From positions 186,001 through 250,000 of the forward strand of contig NZ_FNGV01000008.1 in NCBI RefSeq assembly GCF_900103215.1: a stretch of DNA of 64,000 nucleotides. The letters are read 5' to 3'. The notes beneath the pieces are model-generated. The model was not told the origin of the DNA, ran no database searches, and saw only the letters and a program-made list of their open reading frames with translations. Positions 46,181 to 56,146 of the stretch are shown piece after piece. Positions within the stretch are counted from its first letter, which is position 1. Every line of letters begins with the position of its first letter. This DNA comes from Kriegella aquimaris. Lineage in GTDB: Bacteria > Bacteroidota > Bacteroidia > Flavobacteriales > Flavobacteriaceae. A program made the translations under genes and the position numbers.

Positions 46181-49018
46181 ATGGAAGAATTTAATTGGAT
46201 ATTACAACTTTTGGGTCGTTTTCATCCCCTATTGGTGCATTTTCCCATAGGCTTGTTGGTGGTTGCTTTGTTCTTTGAGCTGCTTACCATTGGAGGAAAG
46301 CGACCTGCATTGCGAGAAGGCATTCATTGGATGGTCTACGTGGGCGCTGCATTTGGCGTGCTCGCTGCATTGCTGGGTTGGCTACTTCGTACGTATGACG
46401 ATTATAGCGGTGACTTAGTGACCAACCACCAAAATGTAGGCATTGCCACTGCTGTATTCAGTGTGATCACGGCGCTGTTATTGCGAAATACCCTCAATGG
46501 AAAATTGAGTGATTACCGTGTATATCGCTCTGGCCTTATGGTTACTGTGATATTGCTGGCGGTTGCGGGTCATTTAGGGGCAAACCTTACGCATGGAGAA
46601 GACTATTTGACCAGTGTGTTGCCCGGCAATAAAGATGCTTACGACAATAGTAAATCTGTGGCCTTGCTCGCTGAATTGAAACAATCTGATTCGTTATCAG
46701 AAATTCAGCAAGACAAACTGAACTTGGAGGTGAGGGCGATTTTTGCACATAATTGCTATCAATGCCATAGCGAAAACAAGCAAAAAGGAGAATTGGTGTT
46801 GGAACATAAAGAGGGCGTCTTCAAAGGTGGTGAATCCGGTCCGGCTATCGTCGCCGGAAAGCCTTCGGAGAGCGAGCTGTATCGAAGGGTTACGCTTTCC
46901 CCAAATGATGATGAGGTAATGCCAAAGAAAGGAAAGGTGCTTAAGGACAATGAAATAGCATTGATTAAATTATGGATCCAAAACGGAGCTCATTGGTCCG
47001 ATCAAGCACTTAAAGTGTTTCCTGAAGCGGCCCTGGCCCTTGAAAGTCCCGAATTACCAAAAGTTGAGGGTCAAAGCCATCCCGTTGATAAATTGATTGG
47101 TTCTTATTTTGAAAAAAATAGTATCGATTGGTCTGAAAGCGTTGATGATAGAACTTTTATTAGAAGGGTCTATATGGATGTAATCGGTCTGCTTCCTGAA
47201 CCAGAGGCCATTGCCGAGTTTGCTAACGATTCAATTCCAGACAAAAGAGGCGCACTCATAGATACGCTTTTAGGTGACACCCATAACTACACGCAGAATT
47301 GGTTGAGTTTTTGGAACGACCTTTTGCGTAATGATTATAGTGGCACCGGATTCATAACTGGCGGAAGAAAACAGATTACCGATTGGTTGTATTCATCGCT
47401 GCAGGAAAACAAATCCTACGATCAAATGGTCAAAGAATTGGTCAATCCCACCGATGCTTCAGAAGGTTTTATAAAAGGAATCCAGTGGCGGGGTGTGGTC
47501 AATGCAAGTCAACGTACCGAGATGCAGGCCGCGCAGAATATTGGCCAATCGCTGCTAGGGGTCAACGTAAAATGTGCCTCTTGCCACAATAGTTTTGTGA
47601 GTAATCTTACGTTGGCGGAAACGTATGGTTTTGCTTCCATTTTTGCAGATTCGGTATTGGAACTGAACCGTTGTGACAAACCATTGGGCAAAATGGCCAA
47701 GGTGAACTTTCTGTATCCTGAATTGGGAGATGTAGAGGCCGAGAGCGTTAAAGAGCGGTTGTCAAAGCTTTCCGAAGTAATAATCAAACCCGAAAATGGC
47801 AGATTGTATCGCACCATTACCAACCGTTTCTGGAAACGATTGATGGGCCGTGGTATTGTAGAACCGGCCGATGAAATGGACAATGAGCCATGGGACTCTG
47901 ATTTGTTGGATTGGTTAGCGTCTGATTTTATAGCTTCGGGGTATGATTTGAAGCATTTGATAAAGCAGATCATTACCTCGAAGGCCTATCAGCTGCCCAC
48001 TGCGCACTATGAAAAACTTGAAGATATCAAGTCTAATTATGTTTTTAAAGGTCCTGTTCTAAGACGAATGAGCGCCGAGCAATTCTCCGATGCAGTAAGT
48101 CAGGTAATCAAACCGATGTATGCGGCCGTTGCTTTCAATCCTAAAGGTGGAGAATTACCATCCTCAAGAATATGGCATCGCGAAATAAAGTTTGATCGTG
48201 ATGTATTGCCAGAACCTGGGAAAAGATATTTTAGAAAAACGATTACACTTCCAAATAAATCGATAACAAGTGCCAAAGTGTTGGTCTCAGTCGATCATTC
48301 ACATACACTTTACATCAATGATAAAAAGGCATCGGAAGGTTCTGATTGGACAAAAGTATACAGGTCCGATGTTACACCTCTCTTGTTGAAGGGAGAGAAC
48401 ACGATAGCGATAGAGGGAATCAATGAAGGAACCATTGCTAATCCTGCCGGGATATTATTTTCTATGAAAATAATATATTCTGATGGCAGCGAAATGATTT
48501 TGAACTCCGATAAAAGCTGGAAAAGCACTGCTGAAGAACCCGATCAGGGATGGACAAGTGTGGCGTTCGATGACAGCAATTGGGTAGAAGTGCGTAATTA
48601 TGGAACTTCAAATTGGGGGAAACTTATCGATTTTTCTTTTGAAGAACATAATGGGGAGTTTGCCCGGGCCAGTCTTGTTCAGCAACACCCGTTCATGAAA
48701 GCTTTGGGTCGTCCGAGTAGGGAAAACGTAGCAACCTCAAGGGATGATCAGGCAACACTTTTACAGGCATTGGAACTGACCAATGGCGAATTTTTTAATA
48801 ATGTCTTGGAAGAAGGAGCAGGGCAGTGGTTGAAAAGATATGACGACAATAGTGAAAAGATTGTTGATGAACTCTATCAAAAATCGTTGGGTCGAAAACC
48901 TACCGATGATGAGAAAGAAATAATGCTGGCCGTTTTAGGCAATCAACCAAAACAGGAAGCATTACAAGATATATTTTGGTCCACATTGATTTTACCAGAA
49001 TTCCAATTTATAAACTAG
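46181..49018 (+). CDS. Membrane-bound PSCyt1-DUF1549-DUF1553 cytochrome-like protein
   Basis: 945 residues. Residues 10-145 form a DUF2231-like membrane domain of about four helices (RFHPLLVHFPIGLLVVALFF). A planctomycete-type cytochrome C domain follows with haem motif CYQCH (192-196) and GPAIVAGKPSESELYRRVT. Residues 300-420 are DUF1549 (FIRRVYMDVIGLLPEPEAI), with a second CxxCH motif, CASCH, near residue 465. An inserted beta-sandwich (residues 680-830; VSVDHSHTLYINDKKASEGS) precedes the end of DUF1553 (YRTITNRFWKRLMGRGIVEP). Such proteins always pair with DUF1501 proteins; the next gene is one. Envelope location, unknown redox or hydrolytic role. Confidence 0.87.
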   Translation: MEEFNWILQLLGRFHPLLVHFPIGLLVVALFFELLTIGGKRPALREGIHWMVYVGAAFGVLAALLGWLLRTYDDYSGDLVTNHQNVGIATAVFSVITALLLRNTLNGKLSDYRVYRSGLMVTVILLAVAGHLGANLTHGEDYLTSVLPGNKDAYDNSKSVALLAELKQSDSLSEIQQDKLNLEVRAIFAHNCYQCHSENKQKGELVLEHKEGVFKGGESGPAIVAGKPSESELYRRVTLSPNDDEVMPKKGKVLKDNEIALIKLWIQNGAHWSDQALKVFPEAALALESPELPKVEGQSHPVDKLIGSYFEKNSIDWSESVDDRTFIRRVYMDVIGLLPEPEAIAEFANDSIPDKRGALIDTLLGDTHNYTQNWLSFWNDLLRNDYSGTGFITGGRKQITDWLYSSLQENKSYDQMVKELVNPTDASEGFIKGIQWRGVVNASQRTEMQAAQNIGQSLLGVNVKCASCHNSFVSNLTLAETYGFASIFADSVLELNRCDKPLGKMAKVNFLYPELGDVEAESVKERLSKLSEVIIKPENGRLYRTITNRFWKRLMGRGIVEPADEMDNEPWDSDLLDWLASDFIASGYDLKHLIKQIITSKAYQLPTAHYEKLEDIKSNYVFKGPVLRRMSAEQFSDAVSQVIKPMYAAVAFNPKGGELPSSRIWHREIKFDRDVLPEPGKRYFRKTITLPNKSITSAKVLVSVDHSHTLYINDKKASEGSDWTKVYRSDVTPLLLKGENTIAIEGINEGTIANPAGILFSMKIIYSDGSEMILNSDKSWKSTAEEPDQGWTSVAFDDSNWVEVRNYGTSNWGKLIDFSFEEHNGEFARASLVQQHPFMKALGRPSRENVATSRDDQATLLQALELTNGEFFNNVLEEGAGQWLKRYDDNSEKIVDELYQKSLGRKPTDDEKEIMLAVLGNQPKQEALQDIFWSTLILPEFQFIN

Positions 49019-49020
49019 AG

Positions 49021-50505
49021 ATGGCGATGGATGAACAAAACACACGTAGGGATTTTATAAAGAAAATGACAGCGGCAAGTTTGGCGGCTTCGGCGACCAC
49101 TATTCCGTTGGCCAGTTTTCTAAGTTCATGTACGGGTACGGTTCCAAAAATTCCCTCGACAGCCGACACCGTTATTTTATTGTGGATGGCCGGAGGCATG
49201 GCCCATACCGAAACCTTTGACCCCAAAGCGTATGTTCCGTACGAGAAGGGTGTCGAAAGCAAAAGGGTATTGAGTACGTTTCCTAAAGTGCCCACTGCTG
49301 TTGACGGACTCGATTTTTCGAAGGGATTGGAATCGATAGGAAGTGTAATGGACAAAGGTGCCATTATCCGTTCGTACAAATCCGCTGATTTGGGTCACAT
49401 ATTGCATACAAGACATCAATATCATTGGCATACTTGCTACGAGCCTCCACAATCGGTTCAAGCACCCCATATCGGCGCCTGGATTGCAAAAGAATTGGGA
49501 CCGGCCAATCCGGTGATACCGCCTTTTATTGCCATGGGACAACGATTTACCGTGGGTGAGGCGGAAGAGTTGAAAGCATTTCATTCGGCAGGGTTTTTAG
49601 GTAGTGAATATGGACCGTTTTTGATTCCTGACCCATCGGGCGGACTTGAAAGTGTACGTCCACCGCAGGGGATGTCTATCAAAAGATTCGAGGCCCGATA
49701 CAAACTTTATAAAGAATTGGCCAATAAGAGCAAGGTCATGGAAAGTGGCAGCGATTATCAAAGGGAATCGCTCATGCGTTCGATGGAACAGTCGTATCGC
49801 TTGTTGAATTCACCTGAGGCAAAAGTCTTCGATTTGTCAGAGGAGCCTAAAGAGGTATACGATACCTATAACACGGGGCGTTTTGGTCTGGGATGTCTTT
49901 TAGCCAAGAGATTGGCCATGAACGGTGGAAGGTTTATCAGTGTTTCTACCGAATATGAGCCGTTTTTAGGATGGGATACCCACGAAAATGGACATACGCG
50001 ACTTGTCAAGATGAAAGAACTTATTGATCGACCCATTGCCCAATTGGTGAAAGATTTAGACGAGAGCGGCCATTTAGACCGAACATTGATTATATTGGCA
50101 AGTGAGTTCAGCCGTGATGCCATTATGGAAGGGCGACCCGGCGAACAGGTCCAAGATCAGGTGCCGCAACCCGATGTTATAGAGGATGAGAAATTTTACG
50201 GAATGCATCGGCATTTTACCGATGGTAGCTCGATACTTATGTGGGGTGGAGGTGTTGAAAAAGGTTTGATATATGGTAAAACGGCAGACGAAAGACCCTG
50301 TTCCTCTATAGAAAATCCAGTTGTAATCGATCAAGTGCACCAATCTATTTATCATGCATTGGGCATGCACCCTGAAACACATTATACGATTGAGGGGAGG
50401 CCATTTTATACCACGCCTGACGGACATGGAAAACCCATATTGGATTTGTTCGGAAAACCCATGAAGAACTCAAAAAATCAAGATAAAGAGGCGCTGACCT
50501 CATAG
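49021..50505 (+). CDS. DUF1501 family protein, Tat-type signal (first copy)
   Basis: 494 residues from the ATG at 49021, three bases after the upstream stop; an overlapping earlier ATG at 48976 gives no signal. The N-terminus NTRRDFIKKMTAASLAASAT is a twin-arginine signal, followed by a lipobox-like LSSC. The body belongs to the alkaline-phosphatase/sulfatase-like DUF1501 family: VILLWMAGGMAHTETFDPK, GHILHTRHQYHWHTC and WDTHENGHTRLVKMKELIDR. It is likely folded in the cytoplasm and exported. Works with the PSCyt protein encoded before it; the reaction is unknown. Confidence 0.87.
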   Translation: MAMDEQNTRRDFIKKMTAASLAASATTIPLASFLSSCTGTVPKIPSTADTVILLWMAGGMAHTETFDPKAYVPYEKGVESKRVLSTFPKVPTAVDGLDFSKGLESIGSVMDKGAIIRSYKSADLGHILHTRHQYHWHTCYEPPQSVQAPHIGAWIAKELGPANPVIPPFIAMGQRFTVGEAEELKAFHSAGFLGSEYGPFLIPDPSGGLESVRPPQGMSIKRFEARYKLYKELANKSKVMESGSDYQRESLMRSMEQSYRLLNSPEAKVFDLSEEPKEVYDTYNTGRFGLGCLLAKRLAMNGGRFISVSTEYEPFLGWDTHENGHTRLVKMKELIDRPIAQLVKDLDESGHLDRTLIILASEFSRDAIMEGRPGEQVQDQVPQPDVIEDEKFYGMHRHFTDGSSILMWGGGVEKGLIYGKTADERPCSSIENPVVIDQVHQSIYHALGMHPETHYTIEGRPFYTTPDGHGKPILDLFGKPMKNSKNQDKEALTS

Positions 50506-50529
50506 TGCTATTCGAAATTAAAATGTTTA

Positions 50530-53295
50530 ATGAGTAAATATATTTGCCTACTACTAATTGCTTTTTTCTGGTCTTGCCAAAATTCAAAGGACGATGAAAT
50601 AAGTTTTAACCGCGATGTCAGGCCCATTTTAAACGATAAATGCCTAAGATGTCATGGGGGTGTCAAGGCCAGTGGTGAATTTAGTCTCTTATTTGAAGAA
50701 GATGCATTTGGCCAGACCCAATCAGGTGCAACTGCTATTGTTCGTGGCAATCATTCCAAGAGCGAATTATACAAACGTATCGTTCATGAAGATCCAGAAC
50801 TACGAATGCCATTTGATGCGCCCGCGCTTACACAAAAGGAAATCGACGTGCTTGTACAATGGATCGATCAAGGAGCGAAATGGGAAAAACATTGGGCGTA
50901 TGTTCCTCCTAAAAGAGACATCGAACCTCCGACTATAGATAGCCTGTCTTGGGCAAAAAATAAGATAGACCAATTTGTTTATGCTAAAATGCAGGAAAAG
51001 GAATTGTCCCCTTCGCCCGAGGCAGATAAAGCAACCTTGCTAAGAAGACTGTATCTCGATCTTATTGGTATACCTCCCACCCATGAAGAAGTTAAGGTCT
51101 TTATGGAAAACAGTGCTGAGGATGCCTATGAAAAGGAAGTGGACAAGTTATTGGCTTCATCACATTTTGGGGAACGTTGGGCAGCGATGTGGATGGATTT
51201 GGCCCGATATGCCGATTCCAAAGGATATGAGAAAGATTCCAATCGGGAAATATGGAAATTCAGGGACTATGTAATCAATGCATTTAATGAAGATATGCCA
51301 TTTGATAAGTTTTCAATTGAACAATTGGCCGGCGATCTTTTGCCGAACCCCACCGAACAACAATTGATTGCTACGGCCTTCCATAGAAATACGTTGGCAA
51401 ATGATGAAGGGGGTACCGATAACGAGGAGTTTCGAATAGCTGCTGTGGTCGAAAGAGTTGCAACGACCTATGAAGTTTGGCAGGGAACCACAATGGCGTG
51501 TGTGCAATGTCACAGTCACCCTTACGATCCTTTTCGCCATGAAGAGTTTTACCAGTCTATGGCATTTTTTAATAATGCCAAAGACAATGACTCCTATTTT
51601 GAAGAGCCTAAATTTTTTACCTATTCCGAAGAAAATAGAGAAGAAGTTGAATCACTTTTAGCCTATATCGACGCTGAACTTTTACCCGAAGACGCTGCGC
51701 CAAAGGAACCGTACCTGTATTCGGAAAAGGAAGCTGTATTGACCAGATTGGGTTACCGAATGCATGAGGCGGAGTCATTTTATGAATCAAGCTCCTTCAT
51801 TGAATTGGATGAAAGTTTGAGTTTGCTGTGGCAGGTACAAGATAGTTCTTGGGTCAAGTATGATCAAATTGATCTCGAAAATATCGAGCAAATCGGATTT
51901 TTTGCATCGGCGACCATTGGCTATGCGGGTGATATTTCAATCCACCTTGATTCGTTAAAAGGAAAAAAGATAGGAGCGGTTAAAATTACTAAGACCGGCG
52001 AATCGAAAAAAGGTGCCGATAATAGATATAATACCCGCGAATTTAAGGCGGCCATAGATGCCACAGAGGGCAAACATGATGTCTATTTAAGATTTTTTAA
52101 GGGAGAACGTTATGACGGCCATCTCTTTTATTTGGATAAGATGAGGTTTTATGAAAGAGAACCTCGGATGAAATTATATAGTACTGCTTTCAATCAAAAG
52201 CTCAAGAAACTTGCTGAGATTCCTGCCACATCGACACCGATAATTCAAGAATTACCACCGGTCGAAGCCCGCAAGACGCATTTATTCGAACGCGGTAGTT
52301 GGTTGACTTTGGGGAACGAAGTAGAAAGTGGTATTCCCAACATATATGGCTATCCGGAAACAGAAGAACCAAAAGATCGATTGGCATTTGCCCAATGGAT
52401 GATGAGTGAGAAAAACCCGTTGGTCGCAAGGGTAGCGGTAAATCGCTTTTGGGAACAGCTTTTCGGCTTCGGATTGGTCGAGTCGATGGAAGAATTTGGC
52501 ACACAAGGCGAAAAACCGACCCATCCGGAACTATTGGATTGGATGGCAGTTCGGTTTGAGACGACCCATGATTGGCATGTGAAACCGTTACTTCGCGAAT
52601 TGGTGCTTTCGGCAACCTATCGACAATCATCGGATGCCGATGTTGAAAAAATCGAAAAAGATTCCAGAAACCAATGGCTTTCCCGAGGTTTCCGAACACG
52701 CCTGTCGGCCGAGCAAATACGAGATCAGGTTTTGACTGTGAGTGGTTTGTTGAATCCTTTAGTGGGCGGCCCAAGTGTAACCAATAGTAGTGTTGATGGC
52801 GGTTGGACGGGCGTTCCAGATTGGGCGGTTAAAGGAGATTCTGCCAAGTACCGGCGCTCGCTCTACACCTTATGGAAACGGGTGACGCCCCCCAATGAAA
52901 TGCTTACCTTTGATAGTCCTGACAGATCGGTTTGCACTTCGCGCCGAATTCGTACGAATACGCCGTTGCAGGCCTTGAACCTATTGAACGACGAAACGTT
53001 TTTCGAAGCGTCGAATGCCTTGGCGGTACAAATGTTACAAGCCGATGCAGATCCCGAAGAACAATTGATGTTCGGGTATGCTAAAGTCATGGGACGAAAG
53101 ATAAGCGACAAAAAACTTTTGCTACTGAAAGAACTCTATCACGACGCCCAAGAACATTTCAAGCAAGAAAAGAAGGACTCGAATTTTCCGGAAGCCGCAA
53201 TTGAAAGAATAGGTGATGAAAAGAATAATCTAGCAGCACTGGTCATTGTTGCCAATGCCCTGTTGAATTTAGATGAATTTATTGTAAAAGGGTAA
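50530..53295 (+). CDS. PSCyt1-DUF1549-DUF1553 lipoprotein (second copy)
   Basis: 921 residues. Signal peptide with lipobox AFFWSC. Cytochrome C motif CLRCH (residues 38-42) and GATAIVRGNHSKSELYKRIV with the Met-loop RMPFDAPAL. DUF1549 (LLRRLYLDLIGIPPTHEEV, WAAMWMDLARYADSKGYEKD) includes a second haem motif CVQCH (324-328) in TMACVQCHSHPYDPFRHEE. A beta domain (residues 430-570) interrupts it, and DUF1553 ends the protein (NPLVARVAVNRFWEQLFGFG, TRLSAEQIRDQVLTVSG, RRIRTNTPLQALNLLND). Unlike the first copy it lacks the DUF2231 membrane part and is the classical planctomycete form. Paired with the next DUF1501 gene. Confidence 0.9.
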   Translation: MSKYICLLLIAFFWSCQNSKDDEISFNRDVRPILNDKCLRCHGGVKASGEFSLLFEEDAFGQTQSGATAIVRGNHSKSELYKRIVHEDPELRMPFDAPALTQKEIDVLVQWIDQGAKWEKHWAYVPPKRDIEPPTIDSLSWAKNKIDQFVYAKMQEKELSPSPEADKATLLRRLYLDLIGIPPTHEEVKVFMENSAEDAYEKEVDKLLASSHFGERWAAMWMDLARYADSKGYEKDSNREIWKFRDYVINAFNEDMPFDKFSIEQLAGDLLPNPTEQQLIATAFHRNTLANDEGGTDNEEFRIAAVVERVATTYEVWQGTTMACVQCHSHPYDPFRHEEFYQSMAFFNNAKDNDSYFEEPKFFTYSEENREEVESLLAYIDAELLPEDAAPKEPYLYSEKEAVLTRLGYRMHEAESFYESSSFIELDESLSLLWQVQDSSWVKYDQIDLENIEQIGFFASATIGYAGDISIHLDSLKGKKIGAVKITKTGESKKGADNRYNTREFKAAIDATEGKHDVYLRFFKGERYDGHLFYLDKMRFYEREPRMKLYSTAFNQKLKKLAEIPATSTPIIQELPPVEARKTHLFERGSWLTLGNEVESGIPNIYGYPETEEPKDRLAFAQWMMSEKNPLVARVAVNRFWEQLFGFGLVESMEEFGTQGEKPTHPELLDWMAVRFETTHDWHVKPLLRELVLSATYRQSSDADVEKIEKDSRNQWLSRGFRTRLSAEQIRDQVLTVSGLLNPLVGGPSVTNSSVDGGWTGVPDWAVKGDSAKYRRSLYTLWKRVTPPNEMLTFDSPDRSVCTSRRIRTNTPLQALNLLNDETFFEASNALAVQMLQADADPEEQLMFGYAKVMGRKISDKKLLLLKELYHDAQEHFKQEKKDSNFPEAAIERIGDEKNNLAALVIVANALLNLDEFIVKG

Positions 53296-53298
53296 CTC

Positions 53299-54756
53299 AT
53301 GGATATTGTAAACGAAGCACATTTTAGGCAAAGTGAATATAACACCCGAAGGCATTTTTTAAAGAAATGTGTGACCGGGATGGGGGCCGTTACACTCGGT
53401 TCGATGATGGGGGGAGCAAATCTTTTTGCTAAAAATTTGTTGTCCCCGGGCGGAGGTGCCGGAATGCCGCATTTTGTGCCTAAGGCAAAACATGTGATTT
53501 ATTTGCATATGGCTGGGGCACCTTCACAATTGGAACTTTTTGATTACAAACCTGAACTTCAAAAAATGAATGGGCAATCTTGTCCGCCTTCGTTGCTTGA
53601 GGGTAAACGCTTCGCATTTATTAGAGGGGTACCTCAAATGCTGGGGCCACAAAGTACTTTTAAGCAGTATGGTGAATCGCGTACTTGGGTATCCGATTAT
53701 TTGCCGCGATTTGCTGAAGTTGCCGATGAGGTTACTTTTCTCAAATCGGTACACACCGATGAGTTCAATCATGCGCCTGCCCAGTTTTTAATGCAGACCG
53801 GATCACCTCGAACAGGGCGACCCAGTTTAGGGGGTTGGGTTACCTACGGGCTTGGGTCGCCTAATGAAAATTTACCAGGTTTTGTGGTATTACTTTCTGC
53901 CGGAGGTCCGACAGGAGGGAAACGGCTCTGGGGAAGTGGTTTTTTGCCTACCGTACACCAAGGCGTGCAATGTCAATCAACGGGTACGCCAGTGCAGAAC
54001 CTTGGAAATCCGAAAGGTGTGGATAGTAAGATGCGGAAAAAATCCGTAGATATTATCAATAAAATTAATGAGCTGGAATACCAAGAAGCGCAAGATCCGG
54101 AAATATTGACCCGAATCTCACAATATGAAATGGCCTTTAAGATGCAGACTTCTGTTCCTAAAGTGATGAACATTGATAGCGAGCCAGATTATATTCAGAA
54201 AATGTACGGTGTTACCCCGGGCAAAAACTCATTTGCCAATAATTGCCTTTTAGCGCGTCGGTTGGTTGAAAATGGGGTTCGATTTGTGCAATTGTATGAC
54301 GATGGTTGGGATATGCACGGAGCGGGTCCTGGAGGAGGTGTTGGCGATGGTTTAAGACGAAAATGTAAGCAAATAGATCAACCTATATCGGCACTTTTAA
54401 TGGACCTTAAGCAAAGGGGAATGTTAGAAGATACCTTAGTGGTTTGGGGCGGTGAATTTGGTCGTACGCCCATGATGGAAGCCCGTACAGGCAAAAATTT
54501 TCTCGGACGTGATCACCACAACGAAGCTTTTACCATGTGGATGACCGGAGGAGGAATCAAAAAAGGACATACCCACGGTGAAACCGATGAAATTGGCTAT
54601 TCCGCGATTAGTGGTAAAGTACATGTGCATGATATACAGGCTACCATTTTAAATCAATTAGGATTGGACCATGAACGGTTGACCTATCGCTTTCAAGGTC
54701 GTGACTTTCGATTGACCGACGTACATGGGAATGTAATCAAAGATATTTTGACTTAA
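53299..54756 (+). CDS. DUF1501 family protein, Tat signal (second copy)
   Basis: 485 residues. Twin-arginine signal NTRRHFLKKCVTGMGAVTLG. The sulfatase-like fold shows HVIYLHMAGAPSQLELFDYK, TDEFNHAPAQFLMQTGSPR, DGWDMHGAGPGGGVGDGL, LVVWGGEFGRTPMMEAR and DHHNEAFTMWMTGGGIK, where Asp and His residues could bind metal. It begins 3 bp after its PSCyt partner. It is closer to the canonical DUF1501 form than the first copy. Confidence 0.92.
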   Translation: MDIVNEAHFRQSEYNTRRHFLKKCVTGMGAVTLGSMMGGANLFAKNLLSPGGGAGMPHFVPKAKHVIYLHMAGAPSQLELFDYKPELQKMNGQSCPPSLLEGKRFAFIRGVPQMLGPQSTFKQYGESRTWVSDYLPRFAEVADEVTFLKSVHTDEFNHAPAQFLMQTGSPRTGRPSLGGWVTYGLGSPNENLPGFVVLLSAGGPTGGKRLWGSGFLPTVHQGVQCQSTGTPVQNLGNPKGVDSKMRKKSVDIINKINELEYQEAQDPEILTRISQYEMAFKMQTSVPKVMNIDSEPDYIQKMYGVTPGKNSFANNCLLARRLVENGVRFVQLYDDGWDMHGAGPGGGVGDGLRRKCKQIDQPISALLMDLKQRGMLEDTLVVWGGEFGRTPMMEARTGKNFLGRDHHNEAFTMWMTGGGIKKGHTHGETDEIGYSAISGKVHVHDIQATILNQLGLDHERLTYRFQGRDFRLTDVHGNVIKDILT

Positions 54757-54845
54757 AAAGGGTTGGTATCACTAGTTCGGGAGTACTCAATTTACCTATG
54801 GGAAATCGATACAGATAAATAAACAGTTACTGAACTATAGATTTA

Positions 54846-55943
54846 ATGCAAGACGGTAAAACCGATAGAATAGACTTTTTGGAGACGACCACCAAAGCGA
54901 CAGCTGGCGCTGTTGTTATGCCTCATTTCAATATAAATTCTTCAAAACCTAAGATGTGCGAAATGGTCATAGGCCATAGTGATTTTGAATATAAAGTACA
55001 TAAAGAATGGGGCAATCTAGACCCGGCAAAAACACCGGTGAACAATTGTCACGAAATGATAATGGACAGCAAGGGGAGATTGGTCATGGTCGGTGATGAC
55101 ACCCATAACAATGTTCTGATTTATGATAAATCGGGAAAATTACTTGATTCTTGGGGCATTCGTTACAAAGGAGGGCACGGACTTTCATTATGGAACGATG
55201 GAGAAGAGGATTACCTGTTCATTTGTGATACGGATGGCGCCATTATCAAAACGAATATGGACGGACGTGAACTGATGTTTATCGGACACCCATCGGAGTA
55301 TGGTGCCTATGAAAAAGATGAGGCCTTTAAACCTACTGAAACTAGTATTGGTCCGAATGGCGATATCTACATTGCCGATGGATATGGTTCACAGTATGTA
55401 CTTCAGTTTACTAAAGATGGTGAATTCGTTCGTAAAATCGGCGATGGACGCGGAACCGATGATGGCCAGTTTCAGACGGCCCATGGGGTATGCATTGATG
55501 ATCGAGATAAAGAAAACCCAACTTTAATAGTGACATCACGGGCGGGCAATTGTTTTAAACGATTTACTTTAGATGGCAAGTACCTTGAAACTATTTCGTT
55601 GCCAGGTGCTTTTCCTTGCCGTCCGGTAATTCATGGTGAAAATTTATATGCAGGTATTTGCTGGTCTTCTGCTGTGAAATTTGAGAATGGCGTGGCTGAG
55701 AGTCATCCGAGTAAAAATAATCCGAACTCCGGGTTTGTTACTATTTTAGATAAATATAATAAGGTGGTCTCCAATCCGGGAGGTACTGCCCCAAAGTATG
55801 AAAATGGAGAACTACAGCCTATGTTGCAGGCAGAACCTGTTTTTAATCATTGTCATGATGTATGTATCGATGACGATGCCAATATTTATGTCTGTCAATG
55901 GAATGCCGATAAAACCTATCCCATAAAGCTGGAAAGGGTTTAG
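54846..55943 (+). CDS. NHL-repeat beta-propeller protein
   Basis: 365 residues, six NHL-like blades (NNCHEMIMDSKGRLVMVGDD, GPNGDIYIADGYGSQYVLQF, DDGQFQTAHGVCIDDRD, NHCHDVCIDDDANIYVCQWN). The N-terminus DRIDFLETTTKATAGAVVMP resembles a Tat signal in which RRDFLK has become RIDFLE, so export is doubtful. Propellers of this kind commonly sit in planctomycete-like PSCyt/DUF1501 clusters. It is the last gene of the plus-strand locus. Binding or sugar-acid lactonase-like activity is possible; no catalytic set can be named. Confidence 0.78.
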   Translation: MQDGKTDRIDFLETTTKATAGAVVMPHFNINSSKPKMCEMVIGHSDFEYKVHKEWGNLDPAKTPVNNCHEMIMDSKGRLVMVGDDTHNNVLIYDKSGKLLDSWGIRYKGGHGLSLWNDGEEDYLFICDTDGAIIKTNMDGRELMFIGHPSEYGAYEKDEAFKPTETSIGPNGDIYIADGYGSQYVLQFTKDGEFVRKIGDGRGTDDGQFQTAHGVCIDDRDKENPTLIVTSRAGNCFKRFTLDGKYLETISLPGAFPCRPVIHGENLYAGICWSSAVKFENGVAESHPSKNNPNSGFVTILDKYNKVVSNPGGTAPKYENGELQPMLQAEPVFNHCHDVCIDDDANIYVCQWNADKTYPIKLERV

Positions 55944-56056
55944 TGCCTGTTTTTGAATTAATGCCTTATTGGTTACAGTCGAAATGCTTTTGTCTATTCT
56001 TCAATCCTATTCAGGATTATAAAAAATTAATGAGACCCCGAAATAGAGAAGCATAA

Positions 56057-56141
56057 AACTAAAAAGAGCCTTGTCTAGTTAGACGAGGCTCTTTTACGAG
56101 AACACTATATGAAAATGAAAAAATTTACTTCGTATTAATTT
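56057..56141 (-). ncRNA. Candidate small RNA, repeat copy 2
   Basis: Minus-strand transcript from the promoter at 56147-56177 to a 15-bp hairpin (56062-56076 with 56081-56095, loop AGTT). Relative to copies 3 and 4 the stem has a compensated T-A to G-C change at 56073/56084 and one pair that is U-G on the plus strand but A-C on the minus strand. On the plus strand the hairpin could also end the NHL-gene transcript. Confidence 0.5.
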
Positions 56142-56146
56142 CATAA

